Assembly (NCBI GenBank): GCA_001315925.1
Contig: BBBF01000003.1
Coordinates: 36,839 to 100,838, forward strand
Direction of reading: 5' to 3'
DNA length: 64,000 bases
DNA from: Thermocladium modestius JCM 10088
Lineage (GTDB): Archaea; Thermoproteota; Thermoprotei; Thermoproteales; Thermocladiaceae
Below, piece after piece: positions 23,193 to 33,747 of this stretch (the stretch's first letter is position 1; the number at the start of each line of letters is the position of its first letter). Position numbers and translations under genes: made by a program. The notes beneath the pieces were generated by a model, which saw only the letters and a list, made by a program, of their open reading frames with translations, was not told where the DNA came from and did not search any database.

Positions 23193-23654
23193 ATGGTTTC
23201 GCAAGCCAAGAAATTGATAAGCAGGGCATTGGGAGAGGCATCGTCGCGCATAAAGGTATCGCCCGAGGCCGCTGATAGGCTGGCCGAGGTTGCCACTAGA
23301 TCCGATGCTAGGTCCTTATTGAAGGAGGGAGTGGTAACGGTGGAGCCCAAGAGAGGAAATAGCAGGGGGGGACGCTGGAGGCTTCTGCATGAAAAGAAGA
23401 GGAATGGAAGAAGGAGGGGGGGGCAAGGCAAGCGGAGGGGGGGCCCTAAGTCGGCCAGGATGAATGAAAGGAGACAGTGGATTAATAGGGTTAGGAACAT
23501 GAGAAGATTTCTGAATTACTTGAAGCATAAAGGCACCATAGATTCCAAGACCTGGCGTAGGCTTTATCTTATGGTTAAGGGAGGCTACTTCGAGTCGCTG
23601 TCCAGCCTTCGTGCATATATGATTCAGAACCATATAATAGAGGGAGGCAGGTGA
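23193..23654 (+). CDS. rpl19e: Ribosomal protein eL19 (L19e)
   Basis: A 153-residue large-subunit protein. The family core SRGRWRLLHEKK and RRRGQGKRRGPKSAR is present but with three extra glycines, each at a G7 or G8 run (23366, 23415, 23436). The rest, MNERRQWINRVRNMRRFLNY and SKTWRRLYLMVKGGYFESL, matches eL19 closely. It is followed six bases later by uL18, the archaeal order L19e-L18. A TATA-like atttaaaa lies about 30 bases before the ATG. Confidence 0.93.
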   Translation: MVSQAKKLISRALGEASSRIKVSPEAADRLAEVATRSDARSLLKEGVVTVEPKRGNSRGGRWRLLHEKKRNGRRRGGQGKRRGGPKSARMNERRQWINRVRNMRRFLNYLKHKGTIDSKTWRRLYLMVKGGYFESLSSLRAYMIQNHIIEGGR

Positions 23655-23660
23655 TCCGGA

Positions 23661-24272
23661 GTGGCTAATGGAGGTATGTATAAGGTTAAGTTCAGGAGGA
23701 GAAGGGAGGGCAAGACCAATTACAAGAAGAGGGCAGTGATGGTTATAAGCGGCAAGAATAGGCTGGTCGTGAGGAGGACCAACAGATATATAATAACTCA
23801 GATAATCCAAGCAAGGCCAGAGGGGGACGTTACGTTGGTGTCCGCCACCAGCAAGGATTTAAGGAAGTTTGGATGGAAAGGTGGATTGAAGAACCTACCC
23901 GCCGCCTATTTAACGGGATTTCTATTGGGGAAGCGAGCGTTGTCGAGGGGATTGGAGAATGCGGTGCTGGACATAGGTCTCCACGTGCCGATGGCTGGGG
24001 GGGCCAGGGTATTCGCCGCCGCTAAGGGCGCGATAGATGCCGGCATGGAGATTCCCCAAAGCGAGGATTCATTTCCAAGCGAGGATAGGATAAGCGGGAA
24101 GCACATAGCGGATTACGCATCCAGCATGGCAAGCGACGAGGAGAAGCTGAAAAGCAGGTTCTCGGATTACTTTAGGAATGGATTGAATCCCGGCGACGTA
24201 GTTGAGAATTTCGAGGAGACAAAGAAGAAGATAGAGGAGCAGGTAAAGGCCGAGGCTAAGGCCGAGGCCTAA
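23661..24272 (+). CDS. rpl18: Ribosomal protein uL18
   Basis: A 203-residue 5S rRNA-binding protein starting at GTG 23661 ([20 protein letters not shown]). Core motifs are [39 protein letters not shown] and [21 protein letters not shown], the last with one extra glycine from a G7 run near 23997. The C-terminal helix [19 protein letters not shown] is an archaeal extension. uS5, which often follows in archaeal operons, is absent; the stop instead overlaps the end of the convergent dehydrogenase gene by three bases. Confidence 0.93.
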   Translation: MANGGMYKVKFRRRREGKTNYKKRAVMVISGKNRLVVRRTNRYIITQIIQARPEGDVTLVSATSKDLRKFGWKGGLKNLPAAYLTGFLLGKRALSRGLENAVLDIGLHVPMAGGARVFAAAKGAIDAGMEIPQSEDSFPSEDRISGKHIADYASSMASDEEKLKSRFSDYFRNGLNPGDVVENFEETKKKIEEQVKAEAKAEA

Positions 24273-25240
24273 GGAATTAGAACGGCTTTGCCGAGCACCC
24301 TTCTATTAATAACGTCATCGATGGCCTTGTTCACGTCCTTCAACTTATACGGGATAAACTCGGTGTTGATGGCCCCCCCATCGTGGATCAGCTTGACTGC
24401 TCCCTAACTTCAGCGGAGGTGTAGGCTGCGGATCCTACTATGCGTTGCTCCCTCATTATGGTCAACGCGGGCCGCTTTAGGACTATTTCCTGGCCCTCCA
24501 CGTTGCCTATTAAAACCAAAGTCCCCCCCTCCTTATCCAGGCTGCGGAGTCCCTCATTTATGGTAGGTGCGCCCACGTTGTCGTATACTATATCTACCTT
24601 ACCTGGATACCGCTGTCCCTCCAACACCACCTCATCCGCGTATTTCTCTACCTTGGGCTTCTTCCCGCTAGACGTGACGGCAATCACCTTGGCTCCTAAG
24701 GTCTTCAGGTACTGGATCATGTGCATCCCAACGCTTCCGCCAGCCCCCCCGGTCACCATTACCTTCCGGCCCCCCCGGGGGATCCGCCAATCGAGCAGCG
24801 TGTATTGAAGTGGCTAGGGGGCACGTTGCAGCCGCGTATTTTTCGAATTGCTCATCGGGCAGCTCGAAGATGTTGCGCGTAGGCACTGCCACTGCCTCCG
24901 CGTATCCCCCCCAAGCTTCCCTCGCCCAGGAATGTCAATTCATTGCATAGATTCTCCCTGCCCGTCCTGCAATAATCGCACTTCCCGCAAGTCACTGCGC
25001 CGTAGACCCCCCCAACGGGCTTGTCGTTCAATTCGCCAAACACCTCATGCCCCCCCAAGACTAGGGGGGGTGGATTAAGCTTGAATCCTCCCCCCTCCAT
25101 ATCACTATGTCGCGACCGCACACTCCGCTGGCCTTGACATTAATTATTGCCTCGCCTGGCCCAGGCTCGAGATCTATGTATTCCAGCGATAATGGTTTGT
25201 TGTACTCGTGCAGGACGGCGGCAAGCGTTTTCCTGCCCAT
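24269..25240 (-). CDS. Zinc-dependent alcohol dehydrogenase (MDR family)
   Basis: About 320 residues. The N-terminal catalytic domain has [14 protein letters not shown] with the zinc cysteine, LGGHEVFGE with the histidine and glutamate, and the structural zinc lobe [15 protein letters not shown]. The NAD(P)-binding fold reads [20 protein letters not shown] and [14 protein letters not shown]. The frame is broken by C7 runs near 24370, 24747, 24770, 24908, 25008 and 25052, so the protein must be read in at least five pieces. Activity is likely on a primary or secondary alcohol or an aldehyde; the substrate cannot be told. It converges on uL18. Confidence 0.82.
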
Positions 25241-25289
25241 GTATTAATCATTCCGGCATTATTTAAAGGATTTTGGCCGCCCTCCATGA

Positions 25290-25503
25290 GTAGATAATCA
25301 TAACCCCCCCCTTCTGTGGCATTGGTCTAAGGTCCTACCCGGGCCTCGTCGCATGGTTCCTCACAGGCCCCTATTTGGACCAACGTCCCCCCCTTCCGGC
25401 TTTACCCGTCGGGTCGCCCCGAGGGACCCATGCGAGTAGGGGGGGGAGTTTCCTGAGGCCGCCCGTCGCCGTGACGGCCCCCCCGCGCATTGCGATTATC
25501 TAC
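25290..25503 (-). ncRNA. rnpB: RNase P RNA, compact archaeal (type T-like)
   Basis: On the minus strand a perfect 10-bp terminal helix closes the molecule: GTAGATAATC (25494-25503) with GATTATCTAC (25290-25299), fitting P1. Near the 5' end CGGCCTCAGGAAACTCC matches the conserved CR-I region (GAGGAAAGTCC in most archaea). The 3' end carries CACAGAAG..GGTTATG, the CR-V pattern ACAGAA..GGCTTA. At 214 bases it is far shorter than usual archaeal RNase P RNA, matching the minimal type T RNA known from Thermoproteaceae, which lacks most of the specificity domain. TATA box GGCTTATAAACTCGC lies at 25531-25545. Several G7/C7 runs fall within stems, so lengths are approximate. Confidence 0.75.
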
Positions 25504-25530
25504 CCATGGAGGCTCATTGCTAGATTGCAT

Positions 25531-25545
25531 GCGAGTTTATAAGCC
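25531..25545 (-). promoter_or_regulatory. TATA box of the RNase P RNA gene
   Basis: Read on the minus strand, GGCTTATAAACTCGC is a strong archaeal TATA element with a purine-rich BRE side (GCGGGAAG) upstream. It lies about 30 bases before the predicted 5' end at 25503 and there is no protein start in the right place, which supports a separate RNA gene. Confidence 0.55.
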
Positions 25546-25689
25546 TTCCCGCAAGATATTGTAAGGCGAATATTCAGCTTGGTATCACTCTTCACGATCT
25601 CCGAAATACCAGCTTTCATCACAAATCACCTGGATAATTCATTGACTTATAAGCGTTTAACCCGCGGCATAATGGGTAATCTACGACAT

Positions 25690-26126
25690 TCATGCGTTCT
25701 TGGGCAGCCTCTTCTCTAGCTCCCCCCCATACGGTAGGGGGGTCTCGATTTCGGTTCCGTCGGTAGTGACTATGAGGGAGCCCCCATCCTTCATCGCCTC
25801 CCACCTGGATATATCTCTCCATTCAATGAAGAGATCCAATCCCTTAGCGATGTTTATGTATATACCATTATCATATAGCACGCAGTTTCCAAACGATCCA
25901 ACAATTCCCCCCACCTCCTCCGCCCCCCCACGGATTTGGAGATCATGATCAATGGATAGATGACGGCCACGCCCAATGACAATAATAGCAATCGAGAAAG
26001 CCCTTCAACGAATAGAGACGATACCATGAGCAACCCAGTGATTGGAATCACGATGAGCACGACCCTCACTCGATCGCCAAGCCCCCCCACCCCCCCTACA
26101 TCCATTGCAAGCATTGCTTGCGGCAT
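25690..26126 (-). CDS. Small membrane protein with PH-like C-terminal domain
   Basis: About 140 residues after joining two frames at the C7 run near 25925. The N-terminal half has two hydrophobic segments (VRVVLIVIPITGLLMVSSLF and LSRLLLLSLGVAVIYPLIMI). The C-terminal half (NCVLYDNGIYINIAKGLDLF, IEWRDISRWEAMKDG) follows the pattern of bacterial PH domains, with the -I-x-W-x-D-I- turn. G/C runs near 26083 and 26095 add glycines to DVGGVGGLG. Function unknown. It lies upstream of the secreted protease gene, same strand, about 100 bases apart. Confidence 0.55.
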
Positions 26127-26230
26127 AGCTTATAAACTTACCTCATAAAGGAGTAGAGTCTCTGGATTTTACTTGAGAGTATAATATCTAATGCGTTTGA
26201 AGGCAGTGAAAAATGATTATGATGAATGGC

Positions 26231-28116
26231 CTATTTGCTGAACTTGATTATTATGGCCAACGCGGCGAGCACCATTAGCATCCCCCCCACAGTGAATGTA
26301 AGTGGATTTATTGTGGTGTATATTGTAGATTGAGTTGAGGTTGGCGGTATGCTGGGCGCAGACGTGCTCAAGGTCTCGTTTATAGCGGGTACAGATATGG
26401 TGTAAGTCACGTTGCAAGCAGCCACTGTTTTTATGAGCTGAAGAACTACGTTGGAGTATGCCGACGACATCTCGTATAGGTTCAGAGCGGTGCTGAAGTA
26501 ACTCGAGGCGCCTCCCGTGGAATTCGTGGCGGTGGAGTTGTACTGGCCATACCAATAATCGCCGTATTGTATATAGGAAAGAGGCAGCAGAGGAGTTGCA
26601 TTGCATTGCTCCAGCTTACTGGCGGAGTAAAGGGCGAGCTGCCTCACGGTTGAGAGCAGGCCCGTTTCATACGATGCGGACTGGGACGACATGAATATGA
26701 GGTGAAGCATGGTGCTGGTTTCCGATATGACGTCCAAGCTGTTGCTCAATGCCATCAAGTAATTGCCCTCGCCGAAGTAGGTCTGGGCATTGCTCACCTC
26801 ATTCAGCAATTGATTTATCTCGCCGGCGAATAATGCCGATATCCCCCCCTCGGCTTGCGTCAAGGAGTATAGGTATGTTACCGTGGACTGCGCATACGAT
26901 AGGTAGTCCTGGGATATCTTGTACAGCAATTGATTAGGTATTGGATACCCCCCCCGCTGATCCCCCCCTTTAATAATTCGTACCAATACTTAAGGGTTGC
27001 CACCCTCACGTACGCCGCCGATAGATTGGCCGCCGCCTCTCCAACGCTGCCTGCGTTTAGGTCGGACATGGTTTGATTGAGCAGCTGCTGGGCTTGGTAT
27101 ATCCTATCGTACATCCCGACCATGACGTCTATGTTGACGCTGGTCACCGAGGTTTTGTTTAGCAGGGCCAGGTAGTTGTTGATTGTTGAGTTTATGGATT
27201 TGGCCTCGCTTCTTATCTGGGAGGATGTAAGGGACGAGAAGCTGGATTGATAATAGTTTATCAAGCTGCTATAGATCAGGCTAGCGGCGGTGTAGTAATT
27301 ATCCTGGTTTGCGTAGTACTCAGCCGTCTCCAGGGTTCCCGTAGGTATTATGCTCTTATTGAATAGCAGCGTCTCGTATAGATACTTAGTCATGCTGATG
27401 TAGTAGGGAGGCAGCGTCAACGTTTGGTTAGGAGGCAGGCTTATGCCGGTCAGGTAATGGGCGGCTTGGTAGACCGTGCTTACGGGAATGACCGTTACTC
27501 CCAGTTCCTTTCCCAGCGATATTAAGTTAACCGGCGCTGACGTAGGCGACGTATATATTTGCTGGCCATACGGCACGAGCACTACCTTATACCCCCCCAT
27601 GCTTGCCGCCGCCCTTATCTTGTCCGGGATGCCGCCGACGGGACCTATAGTTCCATCAGGCATTATCATTCCAGTCATGGTGACCGAGGAATTAAGAGTC
27701 CTATTGTCGAGGAGGGAGAATATGCCGACGGTCATGTAACCGCTAGCCGATGGCCCTCCTATCTCCAATGTATTCGAGGATGAATTGACCAGGAAGTCGT
27801 ACTTGGTGAAGGGTATATCAGCCATCGAGGCCGCCATTATGGCAGCCATCTGGCTCGACGCAATGAATGAACCCCCCTCCCCCCCTATGGCAGGGGGGGA
27901 GACGTTGCGACGTATATATTGCCTGTTCCGGGGGGGTTATCGCCGTCACGGTTATGTTTATGACCGCCCCCGCTGTTATTGCTGGTCACCGCCAGCGCAT
28001 GGATGGTGACCGATTTGATGTATACCTGCCTGGCGGTCCATCCCTGGGCCCCCCAGCGCGACTCCGGCTATTGTTAATGCGATTATAAGGAGCATCAATG
28101 CCTTCATGCCTGCCAT
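26231..28116 (-). CDS. Secreted membrane-anchored Lon-type (S16) serine protease
   Basis: About 620 residues. A signal peptide (MAGMKALMLLIIALTIAGVA) leads into an S16-fold domain: the catalytic serine region reads EIGGPSASGYMTVGIFSLL, followed by NSSVTMTGMIMPDGTIGPVG and the lysine region GGIPDKIRAAASMGGYKVVL, so the Ser-Lys dyad is in place. No AAA domain is present. A long helical region with N-x-S/T sites follows, and the end is a hydrophobic anchor (FTVGGMLMVLAALAIIIKF). Such secreted Lon-like proteins occur in archaea and may process surface proteins. Frames shift at C7 runs near 26955-26970, 27880-27895, 27935 and 28050. The neighbouring large surface protein could be a substrate or partner; this is inference. 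Confidence 0.78.
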
Positions 28117-28251
28117 GCTTTAACGGGAATTTAAAAACTTATTTGCAACTGGATCCAAAGCCTTTTAGGGGGGGATAGAATCTATGTTCTCGATGAGGCG
28201 GAGCACCGATAACCCGTAAGAGTTAAAAGGATCCATTGCTGTCTAGAAATT

Positions 28252-28788
28252 ATGTCCGAGTTCGACGATTTCGATAGATGGTGGAATAGGCTGAAGAAAT
28301 TCATGGATAGCTTTGAAACTGAGATAGAGAAGGAAATGGATGAATTATTCAGGCAAGCCGAGAGGCAGCAACGGGGCTCCAAGAGGCCTAACATGTACTA
28401 TTATGGATTCGAGATAACAATGGGGGGGCCTGACGGCAAGCCCATAGTCAGAGAATTCGGCAACGTTAAGCCTTGGAGTGAGCGGGGGGGCTCTCCTGTC
28501 GTGAGCGAGGACATAGAACCATTAACTGACGTGTTCGATGATGGGGGGGATAAAATAAAGGTAGTTATGGATATGCCGGGCATAGATAAGGAAAAGATAA
28601 AGATAAGGGTCGATGGTGATAAATTAATAGTGTCGGCGGAGGGAAGCGATAGGAGGTACTATAAGGAGGTCAAGCTTCCTGCCAATGTGGATGCAAGCAA
28701 GGCTAAGGCCACGTATAGGAATGGTGTCTTAACAATAGAATTAACTAAGAAGAATGGTAAGAATGGATTTGAAATAGAAGTTCAATGA
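28252..28788 (+). CDS. Hsp20/alpha-crystallin small heat shock protein
   Basis: A 178-residue chaperone. An N-terminal helical arm (FDDFDRWWNRLKKFMDSFET) and a linker typical of archaeal Hsp20s (YGFEITMGPDGKPIVREFGN) precede the alpha-crystallin domain, with IKVVMDMPGIDKEKIKIRVD, and the A-x-x-x-n-GVL motif as ATYRNGVLTIEL. The end FEIEVQ carries the I-x-V assembly motif. G7 runs at 28421, 28482 and 28540 each add one glycine (MGGPDG, RGGSP, DGGDK) without breaking the frame. A box aagagttaaaagg lies about 30 bases before the ATG. Confidence 0.93.
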   Translation: MSEFDDFDRWWNRLKKFMDSFETEIEKEMDELFRQAERQQRGSKRPNMYYYGFEITMGGPDGKPIVREFGNVKPWSERGGSPVVSEDIEPLTDVFDDGGDKIKVVMDMPGIDKEKIKIRVDGDKLIVSAEGSDRRYYKEVKLPANVDASKAKATYRNGVLTIELTKKNGKNGFEIEVQ

Positions 28789-28924
28789 TTTCTCCTTCAA
28801 TGAATGGTAGAAAATTCCTTAATTCATTTCTTTCCTTTATGGCAAGAGCAACAGCTGGAGTAATGGGATGAGTAAGGATAATCCTTAATATCCACCGATA
28901 AAAGGCCAAGTAAGTGGTCCGGCA

Positions 28925-29571
28925 TTGGTCAAGATATTGGTAACGGGCTTCGAGCCGTTTGGGGGGGGAGATGATGAGAATCCGACAAGCATAATGGCCA
29001 ATGGCATAGATGGTCGGGTCATAAATGGAGCAGAGATAGTGGGTCGCGTCCTTCCCGTGTCGTATGCTAAGGCCAAGTCATTGCTGATGGACTTGCTGCA
29101 CAGCATCAAGCCCGACGTCTATGTGGGACTGGGACTGGCACCGGGAAGCACGGGCGTAGCCGTGGAGAAGGTAGCCCTCAACATAGCGCGTGGGAGGGAT
29201 AATGATGGCAATGATATGGATGATGAACCAATCATCAAGGATGGCCCAGCCGCGTACTTCTCCACGCTTCCCGTGAAGCCCTTAATTGATGCATTAAGGG
29301 GGGGCGCCGGCATCCCAGCCCGCGAGTCGTATCATGCAGGCACGTATCTGTGCAATTACGTCATGTACATTGGCCTACACGTAGCCACCGTGGAGGGCAC
29401 GCCAAAGGTGGCGGGGGGTTCATGCATTTCCCCTACCACTCGGAATACATATCAAAACGAGGCGTGGCATCTCCATCACTGCCTTTACCAGTCATGTTCA
29501 ACTCATTGATAAGAATGGCAGAGGTCGTCTTGGAGAAGCTTGTGGGCAATCCGTATAAGGCGAATCAATGA
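28925..29571 (+). CDS. pcp: Pyrrolidone-carboxylate peptidase
   Basis: About 214 residues, cleaving N-terminal pyroglutamate. The start is TTG 28925 (MVKILVTGFEPFGG), as the N-terminal motif TGFEPFGG is invariant. The catalytic glutamate lies in STGVAVEKVALNIA, the cysteine in HAGTYLCNYVMY, and the histidine in AGFMHFPY. The last is separated by a G6 run near 29414 where four bases restore the frame. The end reads MAEVVLEKLVGNPYKANQ. Run-induced extra glycines appear in FGGGDDENP and LRGGAGIPA. Confidence 0.9.
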
Positions 29572-29585
29572 TCGCCCCCAAGCAA

Positions 29586-29618
29586 GCCCAGCTCCTTTAG
29601 GGCAGGGGGGGAGGTCAG
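29586..29618 (+). mobile_element. IS200/IS605-like right-end remnant
   Basis: The segment aagcccagctcctttagggc followed by a G7 run and aggtcag copies the end of IS200/IS605-family elements, where a short hairpin around CCTTTAGGG and a GAGGTCAG tail mark the right end and the 3' end of the omega RNA. A better copy lies at 54796-54831. No transposase or tnpB gene remains nearby. It sits in the intergenic region between pcp and the next gene. Confidence 0.5.
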
Positions 29619-29679
29619 TTGTACTGAAGGCCCGGATCGCTTTGGGGGGGCATCATTTAAATAGCGGGGGGGAGTCGTA

Positions 29680-30168
29680 ATGATCGTCATGTTGATGTTG
29701 TTGATCGATACTAATTACGAAGAAGCCGCCTATTATTTGATCGGTAAATTGGGAGAGGGCAATGCTTTGCAGATAACCGATGGAGTCATCATTACCTGGA
29801 GGAGCAGGGAGAGCGTGGAGAGGGCATTGCTGTCGTTGAAGGAGAAGGTCATATCAAAGGTAAGCGGGGAAGGCAATGTGGAGCTATCCTTTGCTTTGAT
29901 CGATTTATCCGAGGAGCAGCTCGCGAGGCTGAGGACAATGATTAGGGACAGGTTGATTAAATTGGATAGGGAGACCTATAGGCACATAGATGCTATCAAG
30001 AATAGATTTGATAGGATGAGCGAGAAGAGGCTTGAAACGGAGGTCAGGTTTCTAGATAAGAAGTATGAATCTCTCATGAATATACATAATAAATTGAAGA
30101 TAATGACCCCGGAAACAGAGAAATTAATAGATGCCATGAAAGAATTGAGGATTATTTTAAGAAAATAA
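29680..30168 (+). CDS. Hypothetical protein
   Basis: A 162-residue soluble protein. The N-terminal part alternates strands and helices (MLLIDTNYEEAAYYLIGKLG, LQITDGVIITWRSRES) and the C-terminal two thirds is a long charged helical stretch (YRHIDAIKNRFDRMSEKRLE, KKYESLMNIHNKLKIM). A TATA-like catttaaatagcg sits about 25 bases before the ATG, so 29680 is the likely start, though MLLID 15 bases later is possible. The frame is free of G/C runs. I do not recognise it. Confidence 0.65.
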   Translation: MIVMLMLLIDTNYEEAAYYLIGKLGEGNALQITDGVIITWRSRESVERALLSLKEKVISKVSGEGNVELSFALIDLSEEQLARLRTMIRDRLIKLDRETYRHIDAIKNRFDRMSEKRLETEVRFLDKKYESLMNIHNKLKIMTPETEKLIDAMKELRIILRK

Positions 30169-30189
30169 CGGCAAGCGATTTATAATCGA

Positions 30190-32246
30190 TTATATATTTT
30201 CTATTTCTGCACCCTCGCCGCCCTTACTCTTTCTTCCCTTGGTGAAGGCATACAGCAACATGCCGGCTCCCCCCCCGAATCCCAACGCGGTTAGCAACGC
30301 CTCGCCCGTGGTTATCGGCATTCCATCCAGCACGGTCAATATATCCGTGTTTATTATTATCGGCTTGCCTTGATTCGTTATGGGCAACACCTTGGTGTAC
30401 TTGGCATAGCGAAGCTGGGCGGTTACTTGATAGGTGCCAGCGAGCACTCCATTCACGTTGCTTGTCCCCCCGCGCCGTTGGTTATGGAGCTGTATGTCGG
30501 TCCATACCCTATCCTGTATAGGGTGACGTTCACGTTGCTCAGGGCTTGGTGGAACTGTCCCTCCACCACCACTGTGACGTTATACACGCCCAGTTGTAGA
30601 GTTATGGGTTGGTTGGTTAATGTGTTTACGTATCCTATGTAAACGGGTGCACCCCCTATACGACACCGTGAATTGAACTGGGTCGGGCGACTTTATGGGT
30701 ATGTAGGCGATTCCATTGGAGTTCACGGTTATTGGTCCGTAATTCACCCCCCCATCCTGCGTGGCAGTGACTGTGGCGCCGCCCACGGGGTTGCCGTTAG
30801 TGTTGAGCAGCTGCACCTGGAGGGGGAGACCAATTCACATACACCTCATACTGGCCCGGCTCGCTTACTCCGAGGGTGCTAACCGCTATGTAGGCCTCGT
30901 GGCGGGTGGGGGGGATATGGACACCAATCTATCCACGGATCCCCACGCAGCTCCGAGTCGGTGTACCCTCCATAGGAGACGCCGCTGGGAGTCACTATTT
31001 TCTCTATGGATGCGACCTCGGGCAACTGCACCACCAGCGAGGTCCACAGTCCATTGCTTATATCGCTTGGAAGCACGGTCGCCACCAGGTTTCCGTTTTG
31101 CCACTGTCCCACTTGCTTATAGAGTATGGGCATATACGTCACGGTCAACGGCGAGGACGTTGGGTTCTGTACCTTAAACACGTTGTCGTAGATGACATAT
31201 ATGCCGATTATCGGTGCGAACTTTATGAACGGTGGAAGTATATAGGTTATTCCAGCCACGCTTATCAGGTTATACAGCGTGTAAACCGGCATCACTCTAT
31301 TCGCTATTACTTGGAACTTCACCGGGTTCTCGCCAACCACTAAGGGCTCCACTGTGTATACGACCGCCACATAGCCGAGCAAATTCCATCCAGCCGGCAC
31401 GCCGAAGCTAGATGAGGACACAACTAAGCTGCTGTGCGGGGGGGAAACCGTGGAGTTGAAGAACTGAGTTCCCTTCACAAGCATGGCAGACGGCATCTGG
31501 TATTGAGATCCATACGCTATGCCCACGGAGTACGTGCCCGGCGGCAGCTTGGCCATGTCCAATTGAAGTGCCTTCTCCTCTATTTTGAAGTAAGTCACGT
31601 TTTGATACCAATTATCCACTAGCTGGGAGAGCGAGGTTCCATTGGGCAGATATGCATTGACCAGCTCGAAGGGGGGCATTGTTGTCTATGGTTAGTTGAA
31701 CCACTTGATCAGTGACGTATTGGAACGTGTAGTCCGGCGCCGTTATGTTGATGGTGGATGTTTGGGGGGGAGTGAGCGGTATGTATTCCTCCTTAACGAA
31801 CGTCGCGCTTATCACTATGGTGGCATTCACGGTGGACTGGCCATTGTTTACTATCACCAAGCTGGAATTCGTGGTGTACGCCGACGTTATCATGCCATAT
31901 TGGTTCTGGGACACCAAGACGCCAGCCCCGCTCACGGTCAATGCCGGGGGGGTGGGGGGGGTTGGGAAGTATATCTCCAAGTACTTCAGTGAGTAACCTG
32001 GCCCGGGGGGGATAGGGGGGGCGCCTGCACTGTGCTGGATTGGCTGGGCTGAAGCGATATGGAGCTGGTCTGGTTTATTATATCGGTGTAGGTGAGCTCG
32101 GCATAGTATGGCAATTGAACCGTGACTGGTTGATTCTGGGCCGCCAGGGTGCTGTTAATGGTAGTTGTGGAGGCGTGAAGCGCCGATGCCGTGATGCCCA
32201 GCGCTATCACAAGCATCAGCGCGAGTTTGGGAATTGACCACCTCAT
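30190..32246 (-). CDS. Large secreted, membrane-anchored surface protein
   Basis: About 680 residues after joining several frames. It begins with a signal peptide (MRWSIPKLALMLVIALGITA), continues as beta-rich, Ser/Thr/Asn-rich segments with many N-x-S/T sites (YTTNSSLVIVNNGQSTVNAT, VSPPHSSLVVSSSSFGVPAG), has Ig-like or carboxypeptidase-regulatory-like repeats (LLNTNGNPVGGATVTATQDG) and ends with an anchor (ALLTALGFGGGAGMLLYAFT) and a basic tail. This is the build of an archaeal envelope glycoprotein. Breaks lie at runs near 32010, 31670, 30925 and 30475-30655. The secreted Lon-like protease gene lies just beyond, on the same strand. No name can be given. Confidence 0.72.
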
Positions 32247-32453
32247 GAATTCATACCCCTCTTGATCTAAATATATAATAATCGTTTAGGATAGGAATGG
32301 TAAAACCACGTGGCAGTGATTGACGTATACGTGCACAGCATTTACGCAGTCTACAATTTACGCGATCATAATGCGATGGGCGGGTAACGACGCGTCCAAT
32401 TAATATCCAAAACGCTTAAATAGATGAATGAACATCGATAAATCCTTCGCGGT

Positions 32454-33285
32454 ATGAGATTGCTCTTGACAAATGATGATGGAATAGACTCCCCCCCGGC
32501 CTGCGTGCGTTGGCAATGGAGCTCCACGAGGATGGGCACGAAATACACGTAATCGCCCCAGAGGTTCAGAGGAGCAGCATTGGATCTGCGCGCACCTACG
32601 ACAAGCCGCTCCGTTTGATTCACAGGGAATTGGGGGGGTATCCCATAGACGGCGTTTATGCGATAGATGGAACGCCGGCCGATGCAGTGTTCATAGGGGG
32701 GGTTAAGATGTTCCAGCCCGACGCCGTGGTGAGCGGCGTGAACTTGGGCGAGAACGTCGGCTTGGAATCCCTTTTCATAAGTGGAACCATAGGCGCGGCG
32801 ATCCAAGCATCGCTAATGGGATTACCCGGAATCGCCGTATCCATGGTAGTTCCACAGGATAAGAAGTTCACCAACTCCGGCATTCCCGTGGAGTATTTCA
32901 AGCTTGCCATTTCCATAGCGTCGACCATAATGGGAATGATAGAGGCCAAGGGCTGGTTTTCTGGAATAGACGTGTTGAGCATAAATGCTCCTGACCCCCC
33001 CATTAAATGGAACGGCGAGGTCGTGGTGACCGATGCAATGAGCAGGCGATTATTTAAGGAGGAGCTGGTCAAGACGGTTGATCCCCGCGCGGTCCCCCCC
33101 GATATTCTGGAGATGGGGGGCATGAATTTGATGAATTGGATCCCGATAGCGATGCCTACTGGCTGTATCGCCGGGGGGGCTCAGTGGTGGTCAGCCCCCC
33201 CATTTCATTCAATAAAGACAGGAAAATAGATACCGCTGGCTTGCGCGATGCGCTCAGCAAGATAGGCAAAATAATTCCAAGCTAG
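32454..33285 (+). CDS. surE: 5'/3'-nucleotidase SurE
   Basis: About 265 residues. The start MRLLLTNDDGIDSP carries the invariant NDD metal motif; IHVIAPEVQRSSIGSART and GTPADAVFIG follow, and VSGVNLGENVG holds the second metal asparagine motif. SurE removes phosphate from nucleoside monophosphates. Frames shift at the C7 run 32491, where the expected join is SPG-LRALAMELHEDG, and again at runs near 33172 and 33196; the corrected end is KDRKIDTAGLRDALSKIGKI and a TAG at 33283-33285. A TATA-like cttaaataga precedes the ATG by about 32 bases. Confidence 0.9.
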
Positions 33286-33747
33286 CGGTTCCTCCGCGGG
33301 CTTGAAGCTGGCTTGCCGCGCGTGCTAAGTTAATTAGGCGATGTGGTAGCAATGCTTTTAAAATGCCGCTGGAGTGGAAGGGTATGGTGGACAGCATGCC
33401 CCCCCATCTATCAATGGAGGAAGAGTGGGATGAAGAGGAGGAGTGGGAGGAGGAATTCGAGTCCGAGTGGGGAGGAGGAATTTTAATCCTTCTCATTTTA
33501 AAGGCAAATCATAGCTCTCGCTGGTTTCCCATCAGCGATGCATCGCGTGCAGTCATCAATAGGTGATCCATTTATGGACGAACCGCCAGCCTTGAAAATA
33601 ACAACGGGGAATCTAGTCAACGCGTTTTCGGCGGCGACGGTTATTGTAATCGATTTCCTAATCCCGAGGCTAGCGTTTCTGCGTTTTATACCTGGCTGAG
33701 ACCTTGTATGAGGAAAGGTTTTAAAGGGGAATGAGGAACCTAATGCA

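Noticed and set aside
33363..33566. Short acidic ORF (MPLEWKGMVDSM, then a Glu/Trp-rich stretch) between surE and the TFS-like gene
   Set aside because: The TATA-like tttaaaa overlaps its ATG, composition is low complexity, and its C-terminal third does not look like protein. It may be a real micro-protein but the support is too thin.
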